Source: Tubulanus polymorphus (taxonomy: Eukaryota; Nemertea; Palaeonemertea; Tubulaniformes; Tubulanidae). Taken from it: a stretch of 64,000 nucleotides of DNA. A program made the translations under genes and the position numbers. Location of the stretch: the NCBI RefSeq assembly GCF_964204645.1, contig NC_134025.1, forward strand, positions 11,785,001-11,849,000, written 5' to 3'. Positions within the stretch are counted from its first letter, which is position 1. Each line of letters begins with the position of its first letter. The notes under the pieces are model-generated. The model saw nothing but the letters and a program-made list of their open reading frames with translations, made no database searches and was not told the origin of the DNA. Of this stretch, positions 33,615 through 47,902 are shown piece by piece.

Positions 33615-34307
33615 CGCTTTTAGAGTACCGTATAGTTGAATCTGAAAATATTTTTACTGAATCGTCGTTTCGTCATGTAGTTTTAGTTCACAAAGCGGTC
33701 GCTAGTTTTCTCTGTCTGTGCGGCAATGCTGCATATGTGCGTGTGAGTCTTCTCCTCCGAGGTTATAAACACAAGTTCAAGGATTAATTCTCTATACGGT
33801 GCGTAAAACGTGGATGGATTCGGCATGGAAAGTTCTAATTCGACGCACAATTTAAAGCATGGCTCTCATTGATGATAACCGAACCGTAGATTTTGGTGCG
33901 AAAAGAAGAGAACAGAAGATAATCGAATACAGACAAAATAATCGGGTCCTGGCTTAAAAATAGAAGTTGGAACTGGAAGTTAAATCAATAGCAGCCGTCC
34001 GTGGTGCCCTATTGAATTCAGTTTTTTGGTAAGAAACAAGGCTTATGTAAGGGCCAAAGTCAGACATCCTACTAGTAGCGAGGCCAATGAATAGTATACC
34101 GGTACAGTACCTACCTAACTAGCGGTAACTGAAATGGATTTTTGACTTCATGATTGCCAACAATTGGGGGCGGTTAGTTGGCTTGTAAGGGAGGTCTATT
34201 TTATGGATTTTAATTTTAAAGCGAGGTAGGCCTAGGCCGCAAAGAAAACATTTCATCTTTGGATCCCACAATGCCTATACACTTAGTAGTCAGTAACCGG
34301 TGGTCAT

Positions 34308-34569
34308 CCTTATTACCGAGATGACGTAATTTACCGAGATGAACTGAGATGACATGAAATAGGCCTACAACATATTTATTTATTCCTTATCGATTTTAAC
34401 ACTTGGAATCATATTATATCAGTAATAAATACCTTCTAGAGTCATATTCTACATATTTTTCCGCATATTTTGTTTAAAAAAATTTGAAATCGATAAGGAA
34501 TAAATAAATATGTTATATTTCATGTCATCTCGGTTCATCTCGGTAAATTACGTCATCTTGGTAATAAGG
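34308..34569. repeat. Foldback element with ~90-bp inverted arms
   Basis: CCTTATTACCGAGATGACGT at the left and ATTACGTCATCTTGGTAATAAGG (read to 34569) at the right begin a nearly complete inverted match. The arms also share ATTTACCGAGATGAAC, GAGATGACATGAAAT and AACATATTTATTTATTCC, around a ~90-bp AT-rich centre. No ORF. Confidence 0.9.
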
Positions 34570-37500
34570 AGTCCGACCGACCTGTCTGGTTTAGTTTCAC
34601 GATCGGATATTTTCACAAACCACATCCGATTGGTATAGGTAAGCCCATACGATTATAAAAAGCCTACCACCAACGATTAAGTATCTAACTACTGTCCACC
34701 CAGCCTTGTGACCATCATCCAACCTTCTACAATTCCAGAACGTCATGCTGCCAATAATCTGAGAATCGATGAAAAGGTGCAACTTCAATCTTCGGATTTG
34801 ATTTCGGTTACTTGACATTTTCAATAAGGACAACAATTCAAATTCTACCCTTTTTAGCCTCAACTTTTTCATGAATATGGACCCGAGGGCCATTTCATAA
34901 ATGACTGGATAAAGCTTGCACAAATGCGTGAACATGACTAATGACACATAAAAGTCCTGTGAAAACAGCTCTTGAGAATGCGAAATTGGTGCTTTGACAT
35001 AGGAAAAATATTTCATATTCAACTTCCCTGGGTTCAACATTGTTTAGGCCAAGGGGCAACAGAAAGTTACAATATTGACATAGGTTAAGTGACAGCTAGT
35101 GACAGTTCAATTTGGCTACTTACAAGTAAAGTTGTCACAGTATTTACATAGAGGCATAAGGTCTGTCATTTATGTATGTCTGTTTAGTTTATTGAAGCAA
35201 CTTTTTGTGAACATTCGAAAACTTAAAAATTTGGCAAAGAGGTGTGTCTCAGTTCGACCGAAAGGTTAAATGTCCCAGTTCGGTGAAGTGAGCTTCTGTC
35301 CTGATGAAAGGTTATGCCTTTGTAGTAGCCCTTTTAAAAATGCATATACTCTACTTGCAATTAGCCCTAGTTGAAGTGCCGACTTCTCTGATACTACTAT
35401 GATATATACTATCTTATAAAATCTATTAGATTACTGGCAGATCATGCTACTGGGGAGGGGGGAGTTGGTTGCTGTTATTGCTGACTGGATGTTGTGTAGT
35501 AATAGTCGAGTATGGTACCTCATAAGAAAGGATATTGCTAGCCAAGTTGCTTAGAGAACATCCATGGGCTTCCTTTATATTGATCCAACTTATCACTAGG
35601 TTTAATATTGGTGATTATGATATGTGATTAATTCTAGCAACTGATCATATTTTTCTTATTTTGTGAAATCGACACTCATAGAGAAAAAGATTGAATAATT
35701 GTCGGTCAAAGTATTTTTCCTACAATTTGTTCACCATTTATATTGTTTCACCCTAAACCTACTGGTTCTGCCTTTGATGTACCAATGAGTAGGCCCCTTG
35801 TTTTAATCATTCAATTAGATTTTACAGGTCGATTCGTCATTTGGATGGGATTTTCTATTTGTTATCATTAAACTGATAGGCTAATGTGATATAGGTTGAA
35901 CGTATAATTAAAACGACATTAATGTGTGTACACTAGTCATTTGATTAAAACAGAGTTTATGGGTCTGTGGTGGACTATTGGATTCCACTATCTGGAAGAT
36001 CGGGTAGACCTATTTGAGGAAAAATCCATTTTCTTTCATGAAATCTCCCAAAGAACTTTGAACCGAAATTCTGAGATATCGGATTTTAAGGCTTTTTTAT
36101 TTTCATATTTTAAAAGGACGATATTATTATCAGGCCTAAGCCTAATGAAATATTGGATGATAGCCAGGGCTGGATTCTAATCCTTACTTCCTTATTTTTG
36201 TTGTAAGGACGCTCACTTTACTAAAGGCCTATTATAAATGCAAACCTATTCTGACAAATTCTTGATGTAACCGTCAATAATAATTCAAATCAATTGAATT
36301 GATTTAGGTTTGTGGTATTCTATTCAAATTAGACCAGGGGACTGGACGCGCACATGTTTAGGAAATGCCTTCAGAAATTATCGTACAATTTGATATTATT
36401 ATTCTATTATACCATCAGATGTGTAGTGGATTACAACACAGCTGAACCGGTATACCGGCGAACTAGCGATGGCGCATATAGGGGTGTTGTATCTGCTAGT
36501 AATCCGGTGGTAGTCGTTGTCGAGTATAGGAGCCTAGTAGGCGTTTATCTCGCTAAGACATCATGTGACGGCGGCCGGCAACGATCCAACGTTGACGCAT
36601 GAGTGTAACTGATAGACGCAGGTAAATGCAACGTTGGTACGTCTGATGCAGGATGATATTATAAATCGACGGTTAGAGCGGATTCAACTACGAAATCGGA
36701 ACTGATTACATAGATAACGAATTATGTTGGCTTGTTACGGTCTTTGCTTTGAAAAGATATCGTATTCATGATTTCTGGCACTTCTGCTGAATTTTGAGAT
36801 GAAGCTCGGTTCGATGTTTTTCACTGACTGATAACTTTGCAGTGGCGTTGGAACCGTAGCGACTGCAGCGGAGAAAGCTGCGGCAATAATTTACTGAATG
36901 ATGTTTTTTCTTTCTTTGAATACCACATTTTTGAAGAAAATTAAGTGATTTCGCCGAGGCAATATTTAGAACCTGTCCACAATGGGTTTTTGGTCGCAGC
37001 AATCAAAAATTGCTTCGAACACGCCTGCTTTGAGAACTCTTTTGACAATTACCGATGTATCTATTGATATTAAGTCTGTGGATTGTCTAAGGCAATCCGA
37101 TTCAATTCAATCACAGGAATGATAACATCGTTAGAGAATTTACAATTAAGTTAGAGAAGACCAAATGATATCCAAAATACGATATCGATATACCGGTAAC
37201 AATTGATATTTCCTGTGAATATGCGTATAATTCATTGAAAAATGAAAGTTGATTGCAAATGAATCTTGCAGTGATGAGGGTGGAGATAACCACTAAGTTG
37301 AATTGGTCGTTTGATCATATCGAAGGATTAGGAGAAACAGTTTATTTGATCTGGGATGTATCCAGGATGACGGGGGGGGGGGGGCAATTTTTTTGTTCAG
37401 AATAATTTAGAATGGCAGTGTTAAAAGAAAAAGATAAGTTTTTTCGGAGGGGGATTCCAGACACTCTGAAATGCTCCCTGGATTTGCCCCTGTTGGTCCT

Positions 37501-39421
37501 TTGGTTTGGTGGTTCTTTTCTTAAAGCACTTCGCACCATTGTCATGTCAACCAACAACTGTGGACTGCAATCATCAGTAGTAGGTTTTGACGCAGTTTGA
37601 CAGTTGAGGATTTTGAATAGGAGTTTTTGACTCTCAAATTATTTGACTCAAGTTCTACCTAAACGATATGGTTTTGCAACTAGCAAGCGAGCCAGTTCCA
37701 GTTTAATGAGTTCATCATTTCGAAAATAATTATTTGAATTTAAAATAAGAGGTATGAAATATATTCAAGCGCACAATAAATGACGAAATTCACGATTGTA
37801 ATTGTTATTTCGAAATGCTGATATTGATATAAAGTATAAGTGCACTTTGGCTCATGCGGAACCTTTTACGCAAAGTAGTTATTGATGTATGGAAACAATG
37901 GTTTTTTCAGCGTCCACAAAAAAGTTACTTTCAAATTTTTACGCCCTAAGTATTAATTTCCAATGGGAACTGTTTCGCAATTCTCTTTCTATAGCGCAGT
38001 GGCCTGGTGTTTACAACAGTCTTATTGTCACCACATCCGCCGATTTCCGATTACAAAAGTCTGTGTGTAGGTGTGATTAGACAACTAAATCAATTTGAAA
38101 TGATTAACTCACTATGAAGGAAATCTTCGTTGCCTGGCAACTGCTTCAGTCGCAGCATGTCGGAGCACATTTCCTTCTCGAATAAACTTTTAAATGAATT
38201 CTATTAGTGCCACCTTTCTGTTTTTCGGATCTGTTTAAAAGTCATTATTCATGTGGAGTGGTAGATGTTTTACCACGCTTATGCAAGTAGGTCGACGACT
38301 TCTCCTACAGTTGCCGACTTGTCGGTTAGAAATCGGTATGAAAACTGTTCGGCAGTTGGCAGTTGAAAATTGTGACGAAATTTTTACAGTTTCTTGTGTG
38401 ATTTTCGTAGAATTATGCATTTAACTTGTTGCTGCGCTCTCTGCTGGATTGCTGTTAGGCGTTGTGGTCAGTAAAATCATTTAGAAATAATCTGTTATTT
38501 GTATTATTGAAAAGTATGCAATTCTCTTTTAATGTACTTTTTTCAGTCGGTAGCTCTAATGTTTAGATAAAGCAAATGTTTTAATATCTCAATTCATCAG
38601 ATATTTTTCTTCAAGTATTATGCTTTATTTCCACTGTGTGCAATCATGACTATAGAATATGAATTTGGCTTTAGAAGAAAATCCATTGCTTAATTGTCTA
38701 GATTTTAGATAAAGCTGGGCGATTGTTAGTTACGAGCGGTAAGATTTTTAATCGGCGGCAACTTTTGATTAAATCACCGACAATCACCCTTCTAGTTATC
38801 CACGATCGCCTACTAGTTGTGGCCAAATTCTTTCGCTTCAGGAGGCCGCCCATTCGAAAATTTCACACGATTTTTATCTCGGCGCTTATTGGCTATTTGT
38901 TATCAGAATTCGAAGTGACTCGTCGCTAGTAGTAGCCGCACACTAGGCGACCGGCGGCATTATGCTTGGTCTTCGACAATCTTCTCACTGAATACCTAGC
39001 ATGCTAGATACTGAGCAAATTAGTCGCTGTTGGCCACTATTCGTCGGCCGACAATAGGTTACCAGTGACCGCACACCAGGCTACGTCATAATGAATTTGT
39101 CTCAATGAAAATCGCCAAGAAATTGCCTAGTATGCAAACAAATTTGGCACTGTTGCTTCTAATTCTTTTTTACGGTGGCTTTGTGGCAATCGGTTGTTCT
39201 GTTCCAAAGCTGCCTCACACTACCGAAATAATGGCACCGTTCTAAATTGGTGCATTGACCTGCAACGGACAAAGTTAGAATGGGCCAACCTGGAGGTGTG
39301 CATTGTTTAATTTACTATGGATTAGTTATCGCTGATGTGGCCTTGATTATTTTACCTGGAAGTTTCTATCGTAATGATAGTTTCAGAGTTCATGGCTTTT
39401 ATTCATTAAGAAAATTTTTTA

Positions 39422-39503
39422 CAGTTCCGTACTGAAATACGTGGCTCATTAAGCTTGGAATGCGATTCCGCGCCGAAAACCCGATCTCAGTACGGAACTG
39501 AAC
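39422..39503. repeat. Hairpin with 13-bp perfect arms
   Basis: AGTTCCGTACTGA and TCAGTACGGAACT are separated by ~55 bp. The following 200 bp are GC-richer than the surroundings but hold no ORF or second boundary. Confidence 0.5.
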
Positions 39504-41447
39504 TGGTGGCGTATTTTCTGTAGTGGGAACGCAGATTCGGAGAGTATTCACATCCGCGTAGTATAAACACTAATTACACTCCCCTCTATCGGCACACCGG
39601 GTGACTACTATACAAGGCTTACTAAGTGCCGAATTGCCGCCTCACCGTGTGAATGTAACTTGCTGTGTAAGCGCCGTATTTTGGTGAATTCGGCACCAGC
39701 GAAGTACAGTGCTTCATAAGCACCTTTTCTAGTGTGAATTTTTGTTCGATATTTCGAGGACTTCAGGCAGCTTGAGGAGTAATAGGCATGACGGATCTGG
39801 GCGGCTTGAGTGCTAATGGGTTAACACACACCTGGATCTTGGTCCAAATTGGTCTGGTCATGGAATGGATCAATTTATAACAGTTTGAATGCGTAGTCTA
39901 AATTGGAAGGTACCAAATTTCGACTGTACTTAATTACGTGGTATGAACATGGCTTAATAGAACAATGCCAGCCTGTTTTCTGATATATATAACAGGATTC
40001 ATTTGATAGTAAGTAATATTAGTAGCACGGAGAAATATATGTATACATGTATTTTTGCTAAGTATAATATCACTGGTGGAAGTAGGTTGGCTGCAGCTTG
40101 AAATGAAGGCCTTTATTTAGAATATTACGCAATATATTCGTTAATTTGAGAAGATCCATCATTTAACCATCCGTCCTGTTTTACGGATTGATCAAGAAAT
40201 GATTTATGTCTCCCGTTAATCCATTTAGCGCATTTCGCTTCTATGTTTTGTACTAACTCCTTTAGGCCTGGACAACTCCCTGGGAGAGATGAATAATTGA
40301 GTTTCTCGAGGTTCAGTGTTTATATGATTACCGTCTGCTATTCCTAATTATCATATAATCCGTCGTCTGTTCATTATACGGCTTCAATGTGAATCGATCG
40401 AATTGTTCAAATTTAGTCAGGTCTATACAAATGATGTAGGGTCTAATGAAGAATGGTGTTGGAGTTGTGAAGAGAAATTCAATCCATTCAATTTCCAATA
40501 GTCCTAGTGGTAATAGTATTCGGGTAATGATTTTTCAATTCTTCGTCGATGAAAGCTCTATTATATTTCGGACATCGAATTTTCATTTTTACGGATAAGA
40601 CGAAGGCTAGATTCTTCGGAAGAGCTGCCAAACCAGTTTTATACGTAAACCGCAAAAGCTAGTTCCTCATCACAAGATCTATATTTATTCTTGTCTATGA
40701 TTATAGTAAAAAAGCATCGGTTATAGTATATCAGCACTCATCAAATTATTTTTCTGAGAATGGCGACTTGTTCTTTTTACGATAAGCCTAGCTGATTACG
40801 CCTAGAGCCATCACATAAGGTCGTGTTGATGATTGAACTTTATAACCGAATATATCTTACTCAACGGTGGTACTCAATTGGGCTTAATTGAGACTCGTTC
40901 TGTCAATAATTCTTTCTGGACTAAGTTCTGGGCTCAGATCTCGTGATTCAGTTATTGTCTGTCATCTATTGTGAGACCAGCACTCGCTTGACGCTGATAT
41001 TTTTCCGATGAGGAATATGTCAAACTTGACTCGTTTTTAATGAAAATGCCATCGTTTATGACGCCGCGTTATGGTCCTAATGGTGCCATTATGTTTTAAA
41101 GGATCTTAACCGTTACACTAAGAGATCATTTTCAACTGGGTATGTGTGTGAAATAAAATGTGCTTGCATGTACTTCAGTAATATAGAAACATGATAGATG
41201 TTATGCCGACATCTAGCAAGGTTTAGTATAGTACGCATATCTCCTTCACAAATTATTTCTTTCTGCAGGTATATTTTTCCTATAAGCGATATATATATAT
41301 AGGTGTTTGTATATGAATCCTAGGAACTTGTGATAACGTATACATCTATTTTCATCATCATTAAGTTTTTTATTAAGCTATATAGGCCTATGTATACTTA
41401 TTACACATTTCTTCGTCTATTTTTTTCTAACATTTGAATAATTTTAG

Positions 41448-42050
41448 CTCACTTAGGGCTAAGCCCAGGAGGCTTATTGCATGCACTTGTTCGTACATTG
41501 ATGGAATCTAGTTATGTTGGGAGGTTTTGAAAATTCTTGGATTAATTGTCTTCATTTTTGGTTTTCATGTACCGTATGTGTCTTAGAGGTAGATTCTACC
41601 CTGGAGACATCTGTGGCCGGATCAGAATCAGAATTGCTGACTAGCCACCTTTTTTATTACTTTTTTTTATTATTACGAAAACTTTGTTTCTTAATTCAAT
41701 ACTTATTAACTTTATTCAGAAATCTTATTCATTTCATATAAGTACCTATGTATATTTTGTGATTGCAATCGGTTGCCATGTTGTGGTTATGTATTCTGAC
41801 TGGAGTGAGATTCAATATCATTGATTTCTGTTATGTTCACTGCGCATTGAATTAGTAAAATTAGATTTTAGATTAGGCTTTCCATGGTATCTATATTTTT
41901 TAACCACAGCCATAGCAAAGTCAGAGTGAATGACATGTTCTATGATAGTTATCAGATTTAAGATCTGTTTTGTTCACCAGGGGGCATTGTATATCAGAAA
42001 GTGAAGTATTTTACCGGGTGAGCATGGTGTCCTTCGACCCTTAGTTCTTA
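41448..42050 (+). repeat. Dispersed repeat, copy 2
   Basis: TTAGCTCACTTAGGGCTAAG and GGCTTATTGCATGCACTT at the left, and CACCAGGGGGCATTGTATAT and GCATGGTGTCCTTCGACCC at the right, parallel the copy at 21992-22268. The middle is ~330 bp longer and unrelated. Confidence 0.6.
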
Positions 42051-44192
42051 CTTTTCTTGTTATGAACTACTTTGCGATTGAAAGTAGAAATAGAAACTAT
42101 CTGGTTTTCATTTGCTAGAATCCTCGATATTTTTGAAACGTGGAACTAAGTAATATCCGTTCTATTTCGATGTAAATCGTTTTAAAAGTAATGAGACAGA
42201 AAAAGAAATTCGGTAGTTATTTTTGAGGTCATTTTATGCAGCTGCGTTCGATGCTACGTACATGCCAACTGTGCCAGTGTGGTACTGTGAAGCGATATAA
42301 TGACAGTCAATTATGCCACTAGATAAATGAAGTCAGTAATTTTTTCAGGAGAGACAGGTGTGCAGTTGTCGGTATGTCACAGAAATTTTGTATAGGTTGA
42401 CTATAGACCGTATGAAAATATTCCGCATGGGTTTCATAATGATATCTCTTAATGTGTTTGCATTATTCTAATGCCATTATAGTAATGAATGAATTTTTAT
42501 CAACTTTGTTCAGACTTGAAAGGGTATATACCTTGCTTAAATTAAGGACATATTTAGGGCTATTAATAGAAGAGGGTTTCGCTCTCTAGGCCTGCTGATT
42601 CCATCATTCTGTTTGTTCTGGTGCATCTGTTTCGACCAGAGTACGCTACCCATTCTGGAACCTATCCTCTTAACCTGATTTCTTCTATCGTTATATTGAT
42701 TATAAAATTTCTCAATGAAAATTAAGTTGTTAACTATTAGGCCTCGTACTTTCAGAACATTGGTGTCTTGAAATGTAGATCAACTTGAAAGATAACATGA
42801 TAGGCCTATAGCCTGAATGAGTCAATAGTTTCGTTATTACGTTACGTATTCAATTATGCTGATTATAATTCTATTTCATAGATATAGGCCTACTTTTATT
42901 GATACTCAAGCCTAGATTTTCGAATAAACCATTATTGGCATAATGTCACCGAAATCGATACACCCAGTTTGATGGGTGTCGTAGGTTGGCCTTGCAACTG
43001 CTAGTGACTCTGCGATCCTTAAATACTGTTGACCTATGCACCATCGGACAGGCTGTCCCTCAAAGATGCACTGACATACAAGTTTGCGACTGCTAGTGAT
43101 ACAGCTGCACATCCGCTTTTCGCCACACGACAGTCCCAGCAAAACCCAACTTAAGCTGCCCTTGCGTATTTTCAATAAATGATATTTCTAAGTAGAAAAA
43201 AAATCTATGCGCATGTGCCTAAATTTTGCGTTCTTTAGTCCAAGCCTCTGAGATGAGTGCTCGTAGGTCCAAGGCAATCAATATGCGGATGACTACATCA
43301 CTTGGTGCAAATGGGCACAGAATGTGCATCATTGCACCTGTCGATCTTTCTAAATCACCATATCTCACTCTGAAATTTTAGTTGTAGTCGAGTAACATGT
43401 TGTATTTGGTACGGCTCGGGCTTCATAAATTTTTACTAAGTATAAGTATTAATATTCAGATTAATTAGATTGAATTTAAGAGTGACAGATATGTATAAAT
43501 TCAATTTCAATCCAACCCTGAAATATATGAAGTTCGATTTTATTAGCATGAATTGTAGGGAAAAAATCGCCCTGTATTGTGTTCCTACCACATCCAACCA
43601 CTGCTGACTTTAGTTAAAGAATGGGGAAAAATAATTATCTATCATATATCATATATCAGCCACTCCAAAGAGCATGGTTGGTTACATACGTATTCTTAGA
43701 ATTATGACATAAGCCGCGATTGCACAAGCACTTTTGGCCCGGGCCAAAGCTTCAAGGCCCATGGGCCTCTCTTGTCAATCATTCATCTCTATAGAAGAAT
43801 CTTATTTTAACTCAAAACAGGATTCTGGCTTTTGATTTCTATAGTAGGCTTTGCTTGTGTTGGATAATGGATTTAAGGGATTGAGCAGAGTCTGCTGTAT
43901 CAAACACGCGTTTACCCTTGAGGGTTGAATCAGGTGATTAAATATTGTTTCGCTGACACACTACCACACTACATGATATGAGAGAGTGATTGAGTTGGAT
44001 TGGCCTGAAAGGTTGCTATCTATCTCTGCCTTAGATGGTATTAGATACATGAGTAGTTGGACATGTAGAAATAAGGAGAAAATAGGCCTAGATAGATTCT
44101 TATGCCCCCCCCCCCAAGCTCAACTTCAACAGAGAGGGGGCATAAAGATTTACCCGCATCTGAATATGCTGTCGCTGCCGCAAGTGACGTTA

Positions 44193-44755
44193 CCAGCCTA
44201 GAGGCGGCAACCGGTCTCTTTCAAACTTGGTAAACAAGTAGGAGATTATTTGGGGTAGAACCCTATGTACAAATGGAATGTAGGTAATGATCCCCTCCCG
44301 GTAAAAATCCCCCCCCCCCCAGTTTAGTTTTCTATCAAACAAAAGTATAAAACCTAAATGAGATTAGACAGACTTTCTGCAATAGTATTGAGGAATGTGT
44401 ACACACATATCTTATTATTAGTTTTTAACTATATCTCTTCATAGAAATTTTTTAAACGGATTGTTTCAATTTTGATGCAAGTAGCATGCAGGTTACTTGC
44501 TACGTCACAGAATAATGTCATTTTCATGCACGTTGCTCGCTTTCAGTCACAAATAATCCAAGGTGAATATTGTGAAAATAACACGAAGAATATGAAAATT
44601 ATTAAAGTTTTTCAACATAAGAATAATGCAGTGTTTTGCTGGGAAATCAAATTTGGGGGTCTATACGAGTATGGCCACCAGGGGCTGACATAAAAGCAAC
44701 GTTTAACAGCCTAGAGGCGGCAAACGTTGACTGATCTTTTTCAAACTTGGTATCT
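44193..44755 (+). repeat. Two copies of a CAGCCTAGAGGCGGCAA module
   Basis: CAGCCTAGAGGCGGCAA followed by TTTTTCAAACTTGGTA-like sequence occurs at about 44195 and 44710. The second copy comes just after a GGCCACCAGGGGCTGACAT phrase, linking it to the dispersed family at 22.0 and 41.4 kb. Confidence 0.6.
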
Positions 44756-45021
44756 TGGAATCAGGGCACTTCAGTTTCGCTTCAACAAGTATTTACATAC
44801 GCAGATCAGTACCTCAGATGTGCCATGCAACTACGGGTGTGTCAAATAACAGGAGTAAGAATGTCATTAAATTCAGTTCAAACTGAGAAGGACCTGAGGG
44901 TACATATAGACTTTAATCTGACTATCAAATCATTATAACAGCTTTGTACTTCAATTATTCTACACTTATGATAAATTTGTATGCCTAGAATTTACCATTG
45001 TTGACGATAATTCCAACTCTT

Positions 45022-45119
45022 TGTCTAATATAAGTCTTATGGAGATAATTGCGGCCACAATATTTCTGATGTCTAATATAAGTCTTTTGGAGATAATTGC
45101 GGCCACAATATTTCCAACG
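45022..45119 (+). repeat. Tandem duplication, 49-bp unit
   Basis: GTCTAATATAAGTCTTATGG and the following AGATAATTGCGGCCACAATATT appear twice in direct succession with two differences. Confidence 0.85.
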
Positions 45120-45759
45120 CATTCACCGCAAACCCTGTAACTTGTGGCGGTGAATTTAGGCCGGGGGGGGGGGGCTTCCAGGCGTTTGCCCCATTGTAGT
45201 CTCTTGAGTTATTCAACTTACATTCTGCCTAATGGGCTTATATGTGAATTCATTGATAATTAGTGTTTGTCATAGTCTGATGGTATGATTAAATGGGTTT
45301 TTTTTCGGTGACCAGGAAGTTCTCACACATCTGAATACGGTGATATTCGGATGTACAGTGTTCTTATTCTGCAATCGAATGATTGTTCCGTGAATAGATG
45401 ACTTTTGTCCGCAATATTGTCATTACCAAAACAAGACAATTCGACGTGAAGCAGTGATTTCAAACTCGCTTGTGATATTGGACACTAATTTAATTAGGCC
45501 TCAAATTTGAAAATTACTTGGAGTACGGTATCTTCCACTTCTTCTAGTTGTAAGTCGTGTCTTCATGATTCTTTTCTTGATATTACTCAAGTTTTGCAGA
45601 TTCTGGATTCTGGGATTTCAATCCTGAGATGTTACGTGGCAATACTCAGAACTTTTGTTTTGATTTTCTATCGCTGTTCCCTTTTATTTTGTTCCCGAAA
45701 AAACCTGTACTTTGATTGAGCAACAGGTCTCACTGTAGTAGCGCCTGTTATAACTGTTA

Positions 45760-45895
45760 CAATGTTCGGCGAGGTGATATCTATGGTCACTGGTGTTCGG
45801 CAAGGTGATATCTATGGTCACTGGTGTTCGGCGAGGTGATATCTATGGTCACTGGTGTTCGGCGAGGTGATATCTATGGTCACTGGTGTTCGGCG
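45760..45895 (+). repeat. Minisatellite, 31-bp unit, four and a half copies
   Basis: GGTGTTCGGCGAGGTGATAT plus CTATGGTCACT repeated with a single substitution (CAAGG). The unit length equals that of the 3.8-9.3 kb minisatellite but the sequence is unrelated. Confidence 0.95.
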
Positions 45896-46371
45896 TACTC
45901 TTTTCTGAAAAAATGTCTTCAGGTTCATTTCGAAGTCGACGACGACGTCGGTTTGGCCATTTTATACAATGCTAATGATGCATCACGGGAACATCTGTCT
46001 CTCCAGTGCGGAATAACAATTTTGTCTCTTCTCTTCATGATGAATAACAAATGAATCTAAATATTTCTATTGTTTATACGTACACAGTGTTCTCCAAATG
46101 GTGGAATTTTTAAGTGGCTGCCGAATACCCCCCTCAATACCCCCAAAAATGCAGAAAATATAAGCTTGATTTTGGTGTAATCTTCTATTTTGTCACGTTA
46201 GCTAAATATATTTCAAAGCAATTATCAGTATTGGTAGAATATTGACATCACTCTGGTAGGGGCAGTGGATATTTTATAAGGGATGGCTGATTTTCAGAGG
46301 GGTGGATTTTCAGTAAAAATGAAGCGGGTGGCTGTCCCTCTAAAACCTGTTGCGGATGTTATGATGTTATT

Positions 46372-46533
46372 GGGGATCATTCATTTATTACGTACGCATT
46401 TGGGAGTGGGAGGGGTAAGTGCCATTGCGTTCTGTAATGCTTAATTTATATGAAAAAATGGCTGATTTTGTGTACAGGGGGAGGGGGGTTAAAAAAGTCA
46501 AATTTCATGCGTACGTAATAAAAGTATGATCCC
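46372..46533. mobile_element. TIR element, ~162 bp
   Basis: Left GGGGATCATTCATTTATTAC then GTACGCA; right TGCGTACGTAATAAAAGT then ATGATCCC. The inverted arms are ~26 bp and the centre contains G-rich runs. No ORF. The target duplication could not be resolved. Confidence 0.75.
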
Positions 46534-47737
46534 TTGAATGATACACATATTTTAGTTGGACAACTTATCATTTTGAATAATCTCGTGTTAAGATTCTACG
46601 TCAGATCGACTTTCATGGTACATGTAACAATAACCTAACTGATGCTCCGATTCGATACTGGATCTCTGTGCTACTGAGGTGGGAGGATCGGCGGACATAG
46701 AATTTGGCATAAACTGGTAAAGAATAATGAGGTTTGCTTGAGTTATCGAAATACCGAGTATTTCGTTATTTATTTCAACAAATTCGGCTAAATGTAATCG
46801 CCGTGTATCGCAGCCTACGGCGTACACGAGTTGTAGGTAAATTACCACGAAAATCCATTACAGATTGAAGACGCCAATAAGCTCGGTGATTTTCTGTAAG
46901 ACGTTGGCTTTTAGTATTAAGTATCAGTTACTCCGCAAACATGAATCTGGAAATTTGATTTGCACTGTTTACGTATCTATTAGCCAGTAAACGGTGAAGC
47001 CGTTGTCGTACGCACTGATGGTTGTTACTGCGTAAGTTCGCGTCCTACAATTACAATTAGTTTATTGCTCCACAAAATTTACATTTGCACAGAGCACAAA
47101 AAACAGGTTCATACATTGTACACGTATCCATGCAGTTTACATTATTCATACAAACACGGTTTAAATGAAAAGAAATACATGAATTCTTATCAATCAACAA
47201 TAGCTTAAGGCGGGCATTGAACAGTACATATTTAATATGAGTTAGAGAAACTTTGATCTTTGCTGTATGAAGCGAGACAGGTTACAGAGCTGTTTGCCCT
47301 TAGAATTTAATAATTATATCAGTTTGAAGGCACTTGGTCTTATTCTAAAATATGGTTTAATGAACCTACGAAGTGATGAAACCGGGAGTGACTCGTCGCT
47401 GCTTGCGAGCAGGACGCCGCGACTGAAGATTTACAAGCGATCAGTGATGAGTCGCAGCGCCGCTCCGTGTAGCAGGTCACCGCAATTATCTTCCAAGAAT
47501 TGTTCCCGATTCGTTCAAAAACATTAAATGTGATTATCAGGGGCTTTAATCCGCGTTCCATACTCATGAAAAATAGAAGCAAAAGTTTTCATGGCCGGGT
47601 AGAATGTTTTTCATTTAGGAGTTGGGAGCGCGATTACTGGTCATTTTTAACTGTAAGTACCGGGCAAGCGTCATTTTGTGACTTACTTGTGGATACAGTT
47701 ACCCTCGTGCGCCAGCTATATAGCAATTGTTTAAATA

Positions 47738-47902
47738 CAGTGGAACCTCGTTACAATGAACTTGGATACAATGATTCATCGGGTATAGAAAATAATTATA
47801 GGATTTTGACCCGATGAAGAAAATTTAATTAATTTCATATTGGATATAAAGAGCGAACATATTTTCTGGTGCTGTGAAGTTTGCTGTAACGAGGTTTCAC
47901 GG
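47738..47902. mobile_element. pogo/Tigger-like MITE, 165 bp
   Basis: CAGTGGAACCTCGTTACAAT at the left and CTGTAACGAGGTTTCACGG at the right are inverted repeats, with TA on both sides. These ends are typical of pogo/Tigger-derived short elements (family knowledge). No transposase. Confidence 0.78.

Noticed and set aside
34597-35040. 147-codon minus frame starting with ATG
   Set aside because: The longest open frame in the gene-poor interval, but no recognisable domain or neighbouring exons. It begins beside the foldback. It deserves a database search before being excluded.
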